From positions 1-64,000 of the forward strand of contig JASANG010001223.1 in the NCBI GenBank assembly GCA_030248215.1: a DNA stretch of 64,000 bases, in the 5' to 3' direction. The translations under genes and the position numbers were made by a program. A model generated the notes under the pieces. The model did no database searches and had not been told where the DNA came from. It was given only the letters and a program-made list of their open reading frames with translations. Origin of the DNA: Enoplolaimus lenunculus (taxonomy: Eukaryota; Nematoda; Enoplea; Enoplida; Thoracostomopsidae). Position 1 is the first letter of the stretch. Every line of letters starts with the position of its first letter. Below are positions 21,601 to 31,600 of this stretch, in pieces.

Positions 21601-24600
21601 GATTGGTTAAGAATGTGATCTATTTAATGACGTCAGTTTCTCACAAGTCATATGCATTGTAGAAAGGCTAGCGCTGGTTGAACACGGTTTGGAAGTATGT
21701 AAACAGATGCGTAGAGTCCAAAATTGTAAATTAGAGTCCATAAATGTCAATTATCGTCATTAGATTACACAAAATCGTTGCTGAAGGCTAGATCGAACAA
21801 AGTTCAGTACGGAATTTGATTATTCAAATAAACGTATGTTTCTAATGATTTTTAATCATAAATGGTATATGCTAAGAAGTATGACGTTCGAAAAACAAGA
21901 TAGGTAAGAAATACCAGTCCCTAAGCCGAATTACAAGGTTTTATTCTCTGAACATGCAAAAAAATATCAGTCACCCTCTCTTATTCAGGTCACTACACAA
22001 GACAAGTTTTGATATCTTATTTACCTCACTGAAATAATTTTGCGTCCAGTCAAACGTTAAAAAATTTCGCCCATGTATAGAACAAGGCCGGATAGTTTTC
22101 CAGAGGGGCTATAATAGAGTTAGTTTAAGATTTAGTCTATTTTTTGCTTAGCCTTAGGCTTAGGAATAGGCTCATCCATACGCTTAGGCTTGGGTTTCGG
22201 CTCAGGCTTAAGAATATGCTTATACTAGTGTTCTGGCCCTGTTTTATACATGGGCCAAAAATTTGAAAGACTGTGTTTGTTTTAAGCGCATAATAGGCTC
22301 CGCCATTAATACAGATTGCATAAATAGGCACGTATTACGTCCACAATAGGAATAGGCCGTACCATTATTCAACACCCTGGTCTTCAAACCAATAAGAACA
22401 GGGCTGTATTAACGCTAGTATAAGCATATTCCTAATCGTAAACTTAAACCTATGCCAAAACGTAAGTAGAAAGCTAATACCTACACCTAAGCAAAAAAAT
22501 TAGTCTAAAGCTTGAGCTTATTGAGCGAAGCGAAACTCCGAGCGAAGCTCGGAGTTTCGTGAAGCGTTTTATGTTTTGTGCTTGGGGGTCGAAAGGTGGA
22601 TGTCCGTCTGTCCGTCCGAAAAGAATCTCAGGAACGGCTGAACTGATTTTGATAAACTTTTTTTGTTTGAAAGCCAATTATGCTGGAGTGTTAACCTCGC
22701 ATTGGGGTTTTAAAATTTTAAACCGTTTATTAGCTACAGGCTAATTTGCATAATTAATTAAGCCTAAATTAGGACTTTCCACAATATTTCACTAATTATT
22801 ACAGTTAGAAGCAATGTAAATTTAGCATTAAATGGTTTTTGGTGCAAGGAATCTGCGTAGACTGTTTACAAACCTCCAAAATCGATAATTGAGCAGCTAT
22901 CTAATAGATAATTTGCTTTTTAGCATAGTTTATAAGCCTAAATTACGACTTTTTACAATATTTCACTAATTATTAAGGTTAAAAGCAATATAATTTCAGC
23001 CCTAAAGGGTTTTTAGGTGCGAAGAATTTGAATAAATAGTTTACAAACATCCAAAACTGATAATTAAATAGTTAGCTAATAGCTAATTTGCATATTAGCT
23101 TAATTGACAAGACAAAACTAGGACTTTTTAAATTATTTCAATAATTATTAGGGTTTACTGAACATTTTTGGGTGCGAGGAATCTGAATAAAATGTTTACA
23201 AACTTCCAAAACCGATAATTGAATAGTTAGCTAATAGCTAATTTGCATATCAGCTTAATTGACAAGACAAAATTAGGACTTTTGAAATTATTCCAAAAAT
23301 TATTAGGGTGGCTGAAGGGTTTTTGGGTGCGCGGAATCTGAGGAAATTGCTTACAAACCTCCGAAACCGATAGATTAATAGTTAGCTAATATCTAATTTG
23401 CATATTACATTAATTGCTTACGTGTGTTCGAGTTTCGCTCAATAAATGTAGTCCCACTACGACTGGTTCTATTGCAGTCCTGCAGAAAAACGGTCCGACC
23501 CTGATTTTTACATGGGCCGGTCTTTTACTTACCGATTATTTCAATAATTGACAACAAAATTTCAGGCGCACTGCTTCCTAGTGCCATCAAAGTTAAATTT
23601 GCAACCGTTGGATTCCAAACCGCAACCTAAAACATAAATATTTACTTTACTCCGCACACACATATGTATATATACATACATATATACGGAACCTGTAGCC
23701 AGAGGGGCGCACACCGGGAACCAGCCCCCCCTCCGGCACAATTTTGACCCAAATTAGAAACTTTTCAAGCTTACTTGCAAGTCATCGAAAACCCTTGTAT
23801 GCCTTGGTTTTGTTTCAGTTTTGAAGCAAATTTAAACTGAGAGATTGTCATGTCAGACTCGCACATGGTGCGTGGATAACACATGACACTAATAATGGTT
23901 ATTGCATTTAGCCTTAGTTTAGACAAAAACAAATTTTTTTGATTTAAGTTACCAGAAAGTTGCATATGGTTAAGCGCTCGCAACTTTAGCCAAAGCAAAC
24001 CTCGAATAAATTAAACGAAATTTTCTTTGAGTTAACCCTTTCTCCCATGAATATTTTCAATTTCAAATGAGACGTAATTTCAAGGTGATATTCGAACCCC
24101 AGTCTCACGGGTGAGAGGCGTTTACGATGACCACTGAGCTATAGGAGCTTGAAGATCGAGCCCGAGGGGGATCTCACGTCTTGTGGACATTCTGCACTGC
24201 GTATATATGTTAGAATTGTTAAACACTGCTCACAGTGTCTGTATTGCTCGTATACCATTGTATTTAGTTGCTCATAGTATACTCTATGAATGAGAGGGTT
24301 AATATAAATGCCGGAACGTCATATCTCCAAAATTTCTATTAATTCTTACCTCAACATATTCGACGTCAGATACAACGCTGGCATTATCATCTTGTGGTTC
24401 GTTGTCGCGAACAATTTTGATCTAAAACCAGTAACGTGAATATTCTGTCTTTTGTTGACAACATACCAAAATAGAGAAATCAGGCCCATAGCCAACTCAC
24501 CTTGCTATGTGGGGGGCTAAAAATTTTCAGCCGCAATATACAACGGTTTTTGAATGACTTACAAGCAAAGTTAAAAATTTCCTAAGGGGCACAAAATTGT

Positions 24601-26829
24601 TCCTGCACGAGTTGAGCCCTCCCTAATCTCCTCTGGTTACGGACGACCCGCTCGTGTTGGAATTTAGAACATAAATGCAAAAACACTGGTTTCTCGCTCA
24701 CTTCGCTCGCAACCTGTCAATTGTAGCCTTGGTTTCCTACCAAAGTTACGATTCCTTATCAGATTTTGACAGATCCTTCGTTTTGGAGTGAGTTGCCTGA
24801 CCTGCTGTTTGACCCATCTAAGAAATAAATTCGTTTCCGCGACCCTGCTGTAAAATTATATTCTAAACTTAACGGTTTGAAAAATTTCTGAGCGACGGAA
24901 CTACGCTAAACAAGTGCCTGTCTATGGGAGCGTATCAATTTATATATTCTTAAATCCTATGTATAGAACAAGGCTGGAACAGTAGTATAAGTATATTCCT
25001 AAGCCTAAGCCTAAGCCTAAGCGTATGGATGAACCTATTCCTAAGCCTAAGCTTAAACCTAAACAAAAAATAGTCTAAAGCTTGAACTGACTCTATTATA
25101 GCCCATCCGGAAAACGATCCGGCCCTGCTTTATACATAGGCCTGTTCCAAATATCACGTTTTTGACGTTATTTGGTCCATTTTCACGAATGAAATTATTC
25201 TTCAAGCAAATTTTCTAATACGCCGTTCCTATTATGACACGCGTTGACGTAGGGTCACTGGAAAATTTGTGTAGAAATAGGGTTAACGAGTAGTTGTTAT
25301 CCCTGGGCTACAACACATTTTGTGACCCGGCCGAATTTTATAATGTGAACGGCGTATAAGTGAACTGATAGTGACAAATTCGCAGCAGGACCACATAACT
25401 GCCCCAGCCTGAGGTATCGTAAAACCAGTGAACATAAGTTTTGATTAGACAATTAAATTCGCTAAAACACCTAAGCGTAAACTTAAGTCTAACCTGTTTT
25501 CCGCAATTACCGTAAACCCAAATTCAGTTGTAGCCTAAATTCAACTTCACCTTAATCTATATTATTAAAGCTGGAACGCCCCACATACGTATTTTTGGCA
25601 GCGTTAAGGCTGTTGCAATGATTGTTTCATATATAAAAAAGAAACAGCATATAAAATTCACATTAGTATTCTTTTAACGCAGAAAAAATAGTCTAACCTT
25701 GCGCTTTTTGCTTGTAATTCGTTCAATTGAACACATAAATATATCAGCAGCAATCGCCACTCCCAAAAACGAATAGAGTAAGCCGAGCAAATATAAAAAC
25801 GCTCGAAGTCCTATAATTAACAAAATTGCAGATTTAAAAATTCAAATTAATAAACCGATCTTTATTGCAATACTTTGAAAACCAATTTCAATTTGCACTG
25901 TAAAAAATGGTGAGTCAAATTGACTCTCTCCAAAATAGGCTCTACGGGACTACACAAACTGAGTCAAATTCGACTCCGCCAGAGTTAACCGTGCGACTCA
26001 ATAAGTCGAATATAACACTGACGAAGTCGGATTTTACTCAGTTTGTGTATTATCGTAGACCCTATTACGGAGAGTTAATTTGACTCACCATTTTTTGCAG
26101 TTAGCGTTTGAAATGTTTTAGATCAACCGTAAAAGTATTGGCTGCTCGCTTTCATACATCGCTACTCAACACCTACTGTAATCTCAGTACCCCTTATATA
26201 GAACAGATTCAAAATGCAAGCAATAAAAGATAGTACCTAAAACTAAGCGTAAGCCTAAGCTTCAGCCTTAATGGTGCATTTATGGCGGCGTTATACTTGT
26301 TCGGCTGCGGACGTCACCGCACGTCAAAAACATTTTGTTTACAAACTGATATGATGTTCCATCGCGGGCCTGTAGCCAATGGGCCTCAGCCCCCGTGGAA
26401 AAATTTTGGCCCCTAGAAAATTTTCAACCTTGCTTGTAAGTGATTGAAAACACTTTAATGCCGGTCCTGAAAAACTTTTAGCACCCCCCAAGCAAGGTGA
26501 GCAGGCTACGGGCCTATCCATGCGGCAATAAACGTACATTGTAGTACGGCACCGAGCGGCACACGAACGGCGCCACATTGTAACTGTTTATATTTGAAAA
26601 TGTCAACGTGTAACCAGCGAGAATATTTTGACCTCTATTGGTCATTTTTAAAGCCTTCAAAACTGCCTTTTTGACGTTTCTTTACATATTTCACCAAAGA
26701 TATTTCTCCTTTATCTCCAATCCCCCTCCTGGAACTCAACGTACCATCAGTCCATTCACTTTCATTAATTAACGGCAGTATTAGCCCTTCATCGTGACAG
26801 GCATAATGTGTAAAATTTGGATATACCAT
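12633..26829 (-). CDS. ncx: Sodium/calcium exchanger (NCX, SLC8 family), eight exons
   Basis: Plasma-membrane Na+/Ca2+ exchanger, about 863 aa. Exons in gene order: 26829-26745, 25810-25698, 24421-24350, 23626-23533, 21523-20765, 15228-14594, 14134-13877, 13208-12633. Every junction has AG/GT ends and matching phase. The N-terminus holds [10 protein letters not shown] before the first membrane helix. Alpha-1 repeat: [11 protein letters not shown] and [12 protein letters not shown]; alpha-2: [14 protein letters not shown] and [12 protein letters not shown], with the essential acidic residues (E of SAPE, D of LPDT) present. The cytosolic loop has a PPPPY motif, then two Calx-beta domains: CBD1 and the start of CBD2 in exon 6, the end of CBD2 (TILSDD) in exon 7. 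CBD2 keeps its acidic Ca2+ ligands; CBD1 appears to have lost them. It ends in the typical IKGF-like tail. Introns of up to 5.5 kb are full of small transposons. Confidence 0.96.
13530..13781. mobile_element. TTAGGC-loaded GGCC element in NCX intron 7
   Basis: GGCCAATGTAAAGAACAGGG at one end and TTTACTTGGGCC at the other, with two blocks of CCTAAG hexamers. It is contained in an intron and does not touch either exon. Confidence 0.78.
15382..15574. mobile_element. TTAGGC-loaded element (type B) in NCX intron 5
   Basis: GGCCAACGTTACTTTAAGG and CCTTAAAGCAACATGGGCC are inverted ends. Flanks AGAATTAT and AAGATTAT may be a decayed 8-bp duplication. Confidence 0.72.
15845..16079. mobile_element. 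Type C palindrome with extended arms
   Basis: The CACTGC...GCAGTG core is 15858-16066. The flanks ATTTAACTGCCTG and CAGGCAGTTAAAT continue the inverted repeat perfectly for 13 more bases, making one palindrome of about 235 bp. Confidence 0.85.
16277..16816. mobile_element. TTAGGC-type element interrupted by a foldback element
   Basis: GGCCTATGTAAAGATCACAG at left and AAACATTGGCC at right. The flanks AAAATTGT and AAAATTGC match at seven of eight bases. It is split by the element at 16403-16677. Confidence 0.78.
16403..16677. mobile_element. Palindromic GCGCCRTTCAC element (type D)
   Basis: Ends TGCGCCATTCACAATAA and TTATTGTGAACGGCGCA, with long arms containing ATAGCCCAAGGCTATCACGA in both directions. 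Inserted inside a TTAGGC element. A diverged relative lies at 25219. Confidence 0.82.
17128..17308. repeat. Tandem pair of ~93-bp TTAGGC-like units
   Basis: Two copies of GATTACGATT..GGCTTTGGCTTAGGTTTA..AAGCTTACGGTTGTGA, not bounded by recognisable transposon ends. Confidence 0.55.
17591..17837 (-). mobile_element. TTAA-ended piggyBac-like element, B box lost
   Basis: TTAACCCTTTCTCACATG and CAATGTGAGAAGGGGTTAA at the borders. The A box (TAGCTGAGTGG, 17666-17676 reversed) is kept, but the GGTTCGAA part seen in sisters is missing. Confidence 0.75.
17955..18147. mobile_element. TTAGGC-loaded type B element
   Basis: GGCCCATGTTACTTTAAGGG and CTAAAAGTAACATTGGCC ends. Flanks ATCTCGTT and ATGTCGTT agree at seven of eight bases. 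Confidence 0.83.
18219..18569. mobile_element. CCGTAGCCAG element interrupted by a hAT-like element
   Basis: Ends GCCGTAGCCAG and CTGGCTACGG are inverted repeats. The inner element occupies 18290-18476. Relatives lie at 24485, 26367 and about 39205. Confidence 0.6.
18290..18476. mobile_element. hAT-like CAGTGCTGGAGCAG element
   Basis: CAGTGCTGGAGCAG and CTGCTCCGGCCCTG are inverted ends, with C/G-run and TTGTTTGAACC segments shared with the copy at 37048-37228. Confidence 0.7.
18905..19079. mobile_element. hAT element CAATGGCGGATCC with perfect duplication
   Basis: Ends CAATGGCGGATCCATG and CTGGATCCGCCACTG; 8-bp AATGTATC at 18897-18904 and 19080-19087. Its sister is at 28640. Confidence 0.9.
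19555..19675. mobile_element. Partial TTAGGC-type element
   Basis: Hexamer remnant plus the shared AGTCTAAAACTTAAGC and GTTCCGCCCATGGGCC tail; the left end is absent. Confidence 0.55.
19772..19950. mobile_element. TTAGGC-loaded type B element
   Basis: GGCCCATGTTACTTTAAGAG and CCCTTAAAGTAACATTAGCC ends, TTAGGC hexamers in the middle; in NCX intron 5. Confidence 0.78.
20408..20598. mobile_element. TTGTCACCCGACAA inverted-repeat element (type L)
   Basis: Begins CAATTTGTCACCCGACAACT and ends with the complement-like TGTTGTCGGTCGACGAG. It contains AAGCCTAAGCC hexamers although its ends are unrelated to the GGCC elements. Its sister is at 28912. Confidence 0.6.
22068..22256. mobile_element. TTAGGC-loaded GGCC element with perfect duplication
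   Basis: Ends CGCCCATGTATAGAACAAGG and TTATACATGGGCC; 8-bp AAAAATTT on both sides (22060-22067, 22257-22264). In NCX intron 4. Confidence 0.85.
22387..23518. mobile_element. TTAGGC-type element split by a 0.9-kb element
   Basis: Left half to AAAGCTTGAGC and right half from CTATTGCAGTCCTGCAG to TACATGGGCC belong to one GGCC element. The interruption is 22518-23445. Confidence 0.72.
22518..23445. mobile_element. TTATTGAGCG inverted-repeat element with internal tandem units
   Basis: Ends TTATTGAGCGAAGCGAAACT and AGTTTCGCTCAATAA. After a conserved head (GTCCGTCTGTCCGTCCG), about four 155-175-bp AT-rich units follow, each with TTAGCTAATTTGCAT and AAATTAGGACTTTT-like words. Related copies at 57383 and 60216. 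Confidence 0.75.
24032..24302 (-). mobile_element. TTAA-ended piggyBac-like element with both pol III boxes
   Basis: TTAACCCTTTCTCCCATG and GAATGAGAGGGTTAA borders. Reversed, TAGCTCAGTGG (24131-24141) and GGGGTTCGAAT (about 24090-24100) match A and B boxes closely, and the segment between has tRNA-like length. Confidence 0.8.
24485..24646. mobile_element. CCYGTAGCC inverted-repeat element
   Basis: GGCCCATAGCCAACTCACC and CCTCTGGTTACGG ends; the body (GACTTACAAGCAAAGTTAAA) matches other copies of this group. In NCX intron 2, 64 bases past the donor of exon 3. Confidence 0.55.
24957..25142. mobile_element. TTAGGC-loaded GGCC-type element
   Basis: CTATGTATAGAACAAGGCTG and CTTTATACATAGGCC ends; runs of CCTAAG hexamers. 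NCX intron 2. Confidence 0.75.
25219..25356. mobile_element. Short type D relative with TA duplication
   Basis: TA-CGCCGTTC at left, GAACGGCG-TA at right; body diverged from 16403-16677. TA at both borders suggests a Tc1/mariner-like mechanism. Confidence 0.6.
25896..26101. mobile_element. Type C palindromic element in NCX intron 1
   Basis: CACTGTAAAAAATGGTGAGT and CACCATTTTTTGCAG ends; partly eroded arms. Confidence 0.78.
26367..26514. mobile_element. CCYGTAGCC inverted-repeat element near the NCX start
   Basis: GGGCCTGTAGCCAATGGGCC and GCAGGCTACGGGCC ends, with CTTGCTTGTAAGTGATTG in the body. Confidence 0.6.
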
Positions 26830-26934
26830 TTTTAACTTTTATATTATTGTTATTATTATTATTGTTGTGTTGCTATTGTTGTTGTTGCTGCTTGTAGTTA
26901 TTTTAATACTACTTGATTATATAAAATGTTTTAA

Positions 26935-26941
26935 CCTGAAA
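26935..26941 (-). promoter_or_regulatory. Possible 5'-UTR or trans-splice acceptor of the NCX gene
   Basis: On the minus strand a TTTTCAG acceptor sits about 105 bases upstream of the first NCX Met. The stretch between is CAA/AAT microsatellite with an in-frame stop just before the Met, so it can only be untranslated. It could be the acceptor for a spliced leader or for a 5'-UTR intron. No signal-peptide exon could be found upstream. Confidence 0.35.
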
Positions 26942-27832
26942 ACATATTTAGGAATTGGAAGGTCGGAGACACTCTGTATTTATCAAGTTCCGTATTGCGA
27001 AGTGAAATGTAAATTCAAAGTGCGGGTAAAAATTTGTTAATCGTTACCCGCCTAAAAGTGTCATATTAAGAAACTCGAAACCACATTATGTAGAAAACCT
27101 TGAATTTTTAAACATTTTTTACCGTATGAATGAAAACTAAGTATTACAGTCCTGAAATGTTTTGTTATCAAAAAATATTTGCGGCTTTTTAATGGCAGCA
27201 TCAATATATCTTATTCTATTTGCCGACATTGAGTTCCCATAGAGGTTATATTTTTCTTTGGCTTTGAACAATATGTTCACAAGTTTTCTGAACGTGATCT
27301 TAAGACAAATTGGGACAAAAGCATGTGTGGTTTATAAGCTCTTAACTATAATGGTTTTGTACACACAAGAATGTTTCGAATCACTGATCACTTATCGGCA
27401 AACAACCTAGTTTTAACGGTGATAAATGTGATGTGCAATATTATCCGGTGTTTCATTTTTTACTTAATGGTTTGTTTTGGATGTTTTCAGTAAATAGTTT
27501 TTAAACGTAAATAGAGCAAGCAAAATTAATACACTGTAAAATTACACAGTTGCATAGAACGCAAAAGAAAAAATAAGGTCGAGATTGTCATCTGTTTGTC
27601 ACCACCCACGTTATACTGCGCTCGCGAATGTTAAAAATGTTCAACATTGTTATACCTAGGTAATTTACGACTCTAAAAATAATGTCCAAAATATTACCTA
27701 GCTAGCTACACAAATGACCACAAAATAATGCGAACGGTGAAAAATAGTGTAGAGAAAAACATCACCATTTTATTGTATAGTGCAAATTGTACGGTGAATG
27801 GTTAGAAACTGCAAGGTTTAAAATTTTTAATT

Positions 27833-28130
27833 TTTCAAATTTTGGCCCTAAAATTTACATTTTGATGAATAAATTGAAACGTTCACGAGAAAATTCAACT
27901 TTTTGGCGGGAAAACATAAATTTTGGCGGAACTCTAAATTTTGGCGGCAAAACTTAAATTTTGGCGGGCAGAATTTAAATTTTGGCGGAAAATTTAAATT
28001 TTGGCGGAAAATTTAAATTTTGGCGGGAAAATTCAAATTTTGATCGAAAAATTCAAATTTCTGCCGGAAAAATCAAAGTTAAATGTGAAATTCAAATTTG
28101 TCGGTAAATTGTAATTTTGGCGCAAGAAAT
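27833..28130 (+). repeat. ~20-bp minisatellite of AATTTTGGCGGGAAA units
   Basis: Eight or more degenerate units; two contain the exact string TTTTGGCGGGAAAA (27901 and about 28018), others TTTTGGCGGAAAA. Confidence 0.82.
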
Positions 28131-28639
28131 AACCCACTGCCAAAATACTTTGCCATTTTTCGAACATGTATTAAGAGTAGCATGCAAAAAATAACATACT
28201 AGCTAAATAGTATGAAAATAATTGCTTGGTGCAAGAAATATTTGTAATTGTATTGCTACTTTTCAAAAATAAAATGGGCATTTTTTGACATTGGCGAGCG
28301 CAGTATAAATCTCGATGGTGTATTATGCTTAAACCTGGTTTCACGACTGGAGATGATGCTACGTACGTTGTTCGACTACAACGGCGACCCGCATTTTTTT
28401 CACCCTTTAAACGGTTTTACAAGCGCTAAATTTTGCATTCAGGACAATCTTTTGAAAACTAATGCCAAAATCTCTAAAGCCTATTATAGTAAACGTAAAA
28501 CACAGCAAAAAACATCCTACGAAGCGTATGAATAAACATTTCTACACAATAGCAGACACAAAAAAATATTAAAACTGTTTGCATAGTGAAACGAACAACT
28601 CTCTGTATAGATTCAGACACTAGTAAACTACCCGCCGTT

Positions 28640-28821
28640 CAATGGCGGATCCATTGGGGGCCACCCCGGCCGTGGCCCCCCTCAACAGCATCTAGACAAA
28701 AAATTATATGTAGCAATTTTATGGCAATAGTTCGTGGTTTGTGTGTGGGTCAAAAATAAAGTTTATTACCTGTGAAATTTTGCCCGCCCCCCCTCATTTT
28801 GAAATCCTGGATCCGCCACTG
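28640..28821. mobile_element. hAT element CAATGGCGGATCC with perfect duplication
   Basis: Same family as 18905-19079. CCGCCGTT at 28632-28639 and 28822-28829. Confidence 0.9.
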
Positions 28822-28911
28822 CCGCCGTTGTTACAGTAGCGCGGTTGTTACAAAGATTCGATCTCAGGACGAGATAACTACGTCTAAAAGTTATTTGTAA
28901 GCTGAATCTAC

Positions 28912-29073
28912 AATTTGTCGCCTGACAACTTGTCGCCCAACAGTGTCCTAAAATACGTGAATATAAATCTAAGCACAATCCTGAGCGTAAGCCTACGCAT
29001 AATGATGAGCGACGAATTGTCGAGTCGGTTAGATTTCGAATTACAAGTTGTCGGGCGACGAATTGTGATACCT
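28912..29073. mobile_element. Type L TTGTCGCC inverted-repeat element
   Basis: AATTTGTCGCCTGACAACTT at left, AAGTTGTCGGGCGACGAATT at right, with decayed CCTAAG-like words inside. Confidence 0.65.
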
Positions 29074-30139
29074 TTGTAAGCTAGCTAGCGTAGCGAGCGA
29101 TACAAAATTTGTAGATCTCTGCAGGTTATCAGGAAGCAGACGGGAGGCTAAAGGCCGTCTGTACTATTGACAATTTTTCAGTATAGTCTTAGACTCAGAA
29201 GCTTTCACCAGGTTAACAAACCAATGATAGGATTTGCAAGCGGAGCTAAACTCTATACAGAAGCGAAACATTTTCACGAGAAATCAGGCCTTCTGACCCC
29301 TAAACGTATGGGCTCGCTTAGTAGTTTTCTTCACAGCCTTTGGGATGAAGGATATTACAATATTTCCCTTTCAAAAATTTTTTTATAAAAAGGTACAATA
29401 TTTCATTTTTTGTGATAAAATGATAAGTTAGCTACAGTACAATTTTTCTCCTCAAAAAATTTTTGGCGAAATTTATGATAATCTTAATTTACAATTTTTA
29501 GTATTTGATGCCAGTGGCGTATATAGCATACTGAAAACGGTGCGTTAACAGTCAGGCTCCCGTCAAAACTTTCTGTGTCCACCTCTGCTCACGGCCATCT
29601 CCTAACCTATAAAATTTTCTATGTATTTCGCCCATCAGTTAAGTTTTTCTGATAACTTGTTCCTGCCAAAATCTAATTAAACCCTTTACATGTGAATGGA
29701 TTCAAAGGGGGCACCCCGGAATAGGAACACCAACACGGATCAAACCCAACATTTATTTATTTAAAATTGAGCACAAAAATGGTGTTAGCTTTCTCGCTCG
29801 TTTCACTCGCAACTTCTTCGAGTAATATCTCGAACACGACCCTTCGCTTTTACCAATTTCTAAATCTGCCACTGGGGCTGCACTATACTCACCGCAAAGT
29901 GCCACACGACGCCGTGTAGCGGGTCTAAAATTAACCTTTATCTGGAGACGAGAGAGTCGAGCGGCGGTACACGGCACAGTAAAGTATAACGCATCCCTAT
30001 TAATGATCAGACATTGATTTCAGTTGAAATCAGACCACTGAATCAACCAAGCGAAACCTGGGTAACATATGACAAACTATATCAAAAACAATACTGGTAT
30101 TGTCCCAAAAGGGTACCAACCATTTTCGCTGCATATGAT

Positions 30140-30571
30140 TAATATATATAATATATATACATATATATATATATATATATTTATATATCTGTATATATAT
30201 AATATTAATTAGCCAGTGTAAATATAAATGTCTGGTTCGTGAACGTATATATTTAATTAGCATTCGGCTGTCAATTAACCTGTAAGCAAAGTTACTACAT
30301 ACAGAGGCAGATCCAGTGGGCGGTTACTAGATTACCAAAATAGCCCCCACTGTAAAATTTTTAACAAAAAAAATTAAAATTTATTTTTTTTAAAAATAAG
30401 AGACAAACTTTATTTTAAAACCTTTTCTCCCTACGGCTCTTATTCTTTTACCTCCCCATCACTCTCTCCTCCCTATCTATTTTCTTATATATAATTTACT
30501 TAATTAGCCAGTGTAAATATAAATGTCTGGTTAACTGTGCTAATTAATATTATATATATACAGATATATAA

Positions 30572-30602
<31 letters not shown>

Positions 30603-30755
30603 ATATTAATTAGCCAGTGTAAATATAAATGTCTGGTTCGTGAACGTATATATTTAATTAGCATTCGGCTGTCAATTAACCTGTAAGCAAAGTTACTACA
30701 TACAGAGGCAGATCCAGTGGGCGGTTACTAGATTACCAGAAGTAGCCCCCACTGT
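30140..30755 (+). repeat. Near-identical direct duplication with (TA)n
   Basis: About 165 bp starting AATATTAATTAGCCAGTGTA occurs at 30201 and again at 30602 with only a few differences. A TA-rich microsatellite precedes each, and part of the region at 30490-30600 also reads as inverted repeat. Confidence 0.88.
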
Positions 30756-31189
30756 GAAAATGTTTTACGAAAAAATTGTACGATTACGTTTGTGGAATTA
30801 CAAGAGGACAGTATGCCACATTCCACACAGTAAGCCCGTGAAGGTCACATCGCGTTTCAACCTTAAAGTTGGTATGGTTCAAAAATTGGAAAATAGTCCA
30901 AAAAATGCACTATTCGACGTAGTGTAAAAAAGAAAAGTTAAGTTACGACATTCGTTCATACTAAACCAACTGATCCAGTATTGTGCTGTGAGAGAAGCGT
31001 TGGCCCATCCGGAAATACCTGAAATGGGTGGTGTGTCACAGTGAAAGACGCTCGAGAGCGAAGCAAGCAAGAAGCCAAACGCTATTTAACATTAAATCTT
31101 CATACAAAGTTTTGGGACAGAGTACCATGCCCCAGCCAACTGTTTTTTCTAGTCAAGTTTAGAGGTATTACCTTATTGAAAGATCGCTA

Positions 31190-31600
31190 ACAGCCAGGGT
31201 TTCAACCGGAACTATATTTTGTCGGAAGCGGAATCGGAATCGAAACCAAATTTTTCTGTCGGAACCGGAATCGGAATTGGAATCAAGTTTTAGTAATTCT
31301 ATTAAACAGTTAAAAGGTGTACGACTTAACTTTTGTTGCAGTATGCCTGTCTCCGTAACTGTTCACTGTTTTAGTAAAAATTGTATATATAACGGAATAC
31401 GCGTAACAACTCAGAATATTTACTAAGAAAAAACCAACAGAATAATTGCAAATGAACAAAACAAAACGAAACAAGCAAAATCTAAGTTCAATAATCATTA
31501 AAACTCGTAACCGAAAAATCAGAATTCCGGCATCGGAACAGCAGTCCGCTGGAATCGGAATCGGAAGTCAAATTTTGCCGGAATTTTATCAAACCAAATT
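31190..31600. repeat. GGAATCGGAATCGG-rich element remnant
   Basis: Begins CAGGGTTTCAACCGG, with GGAATC/GGAACC hexamers near both ends and an AT-rich centre. Boundaries are uncertain. Confidence 0.4.

Noticed and set aside
28248-28535. 95-residue plus-strand open frame next to the minisatellite
   Set aside because: No recognisable motif, AT-driven composition, isolated; not strong enough to call a gene.
31310-31498. Hydrophobic minus-strand frame as a possible NCX signal-peptide exon
   Set aside because: It lies between GGAATC repeat blocks, has no supported donor joining to NCX exon 1, and is separated by 4.5 kb of repeats.
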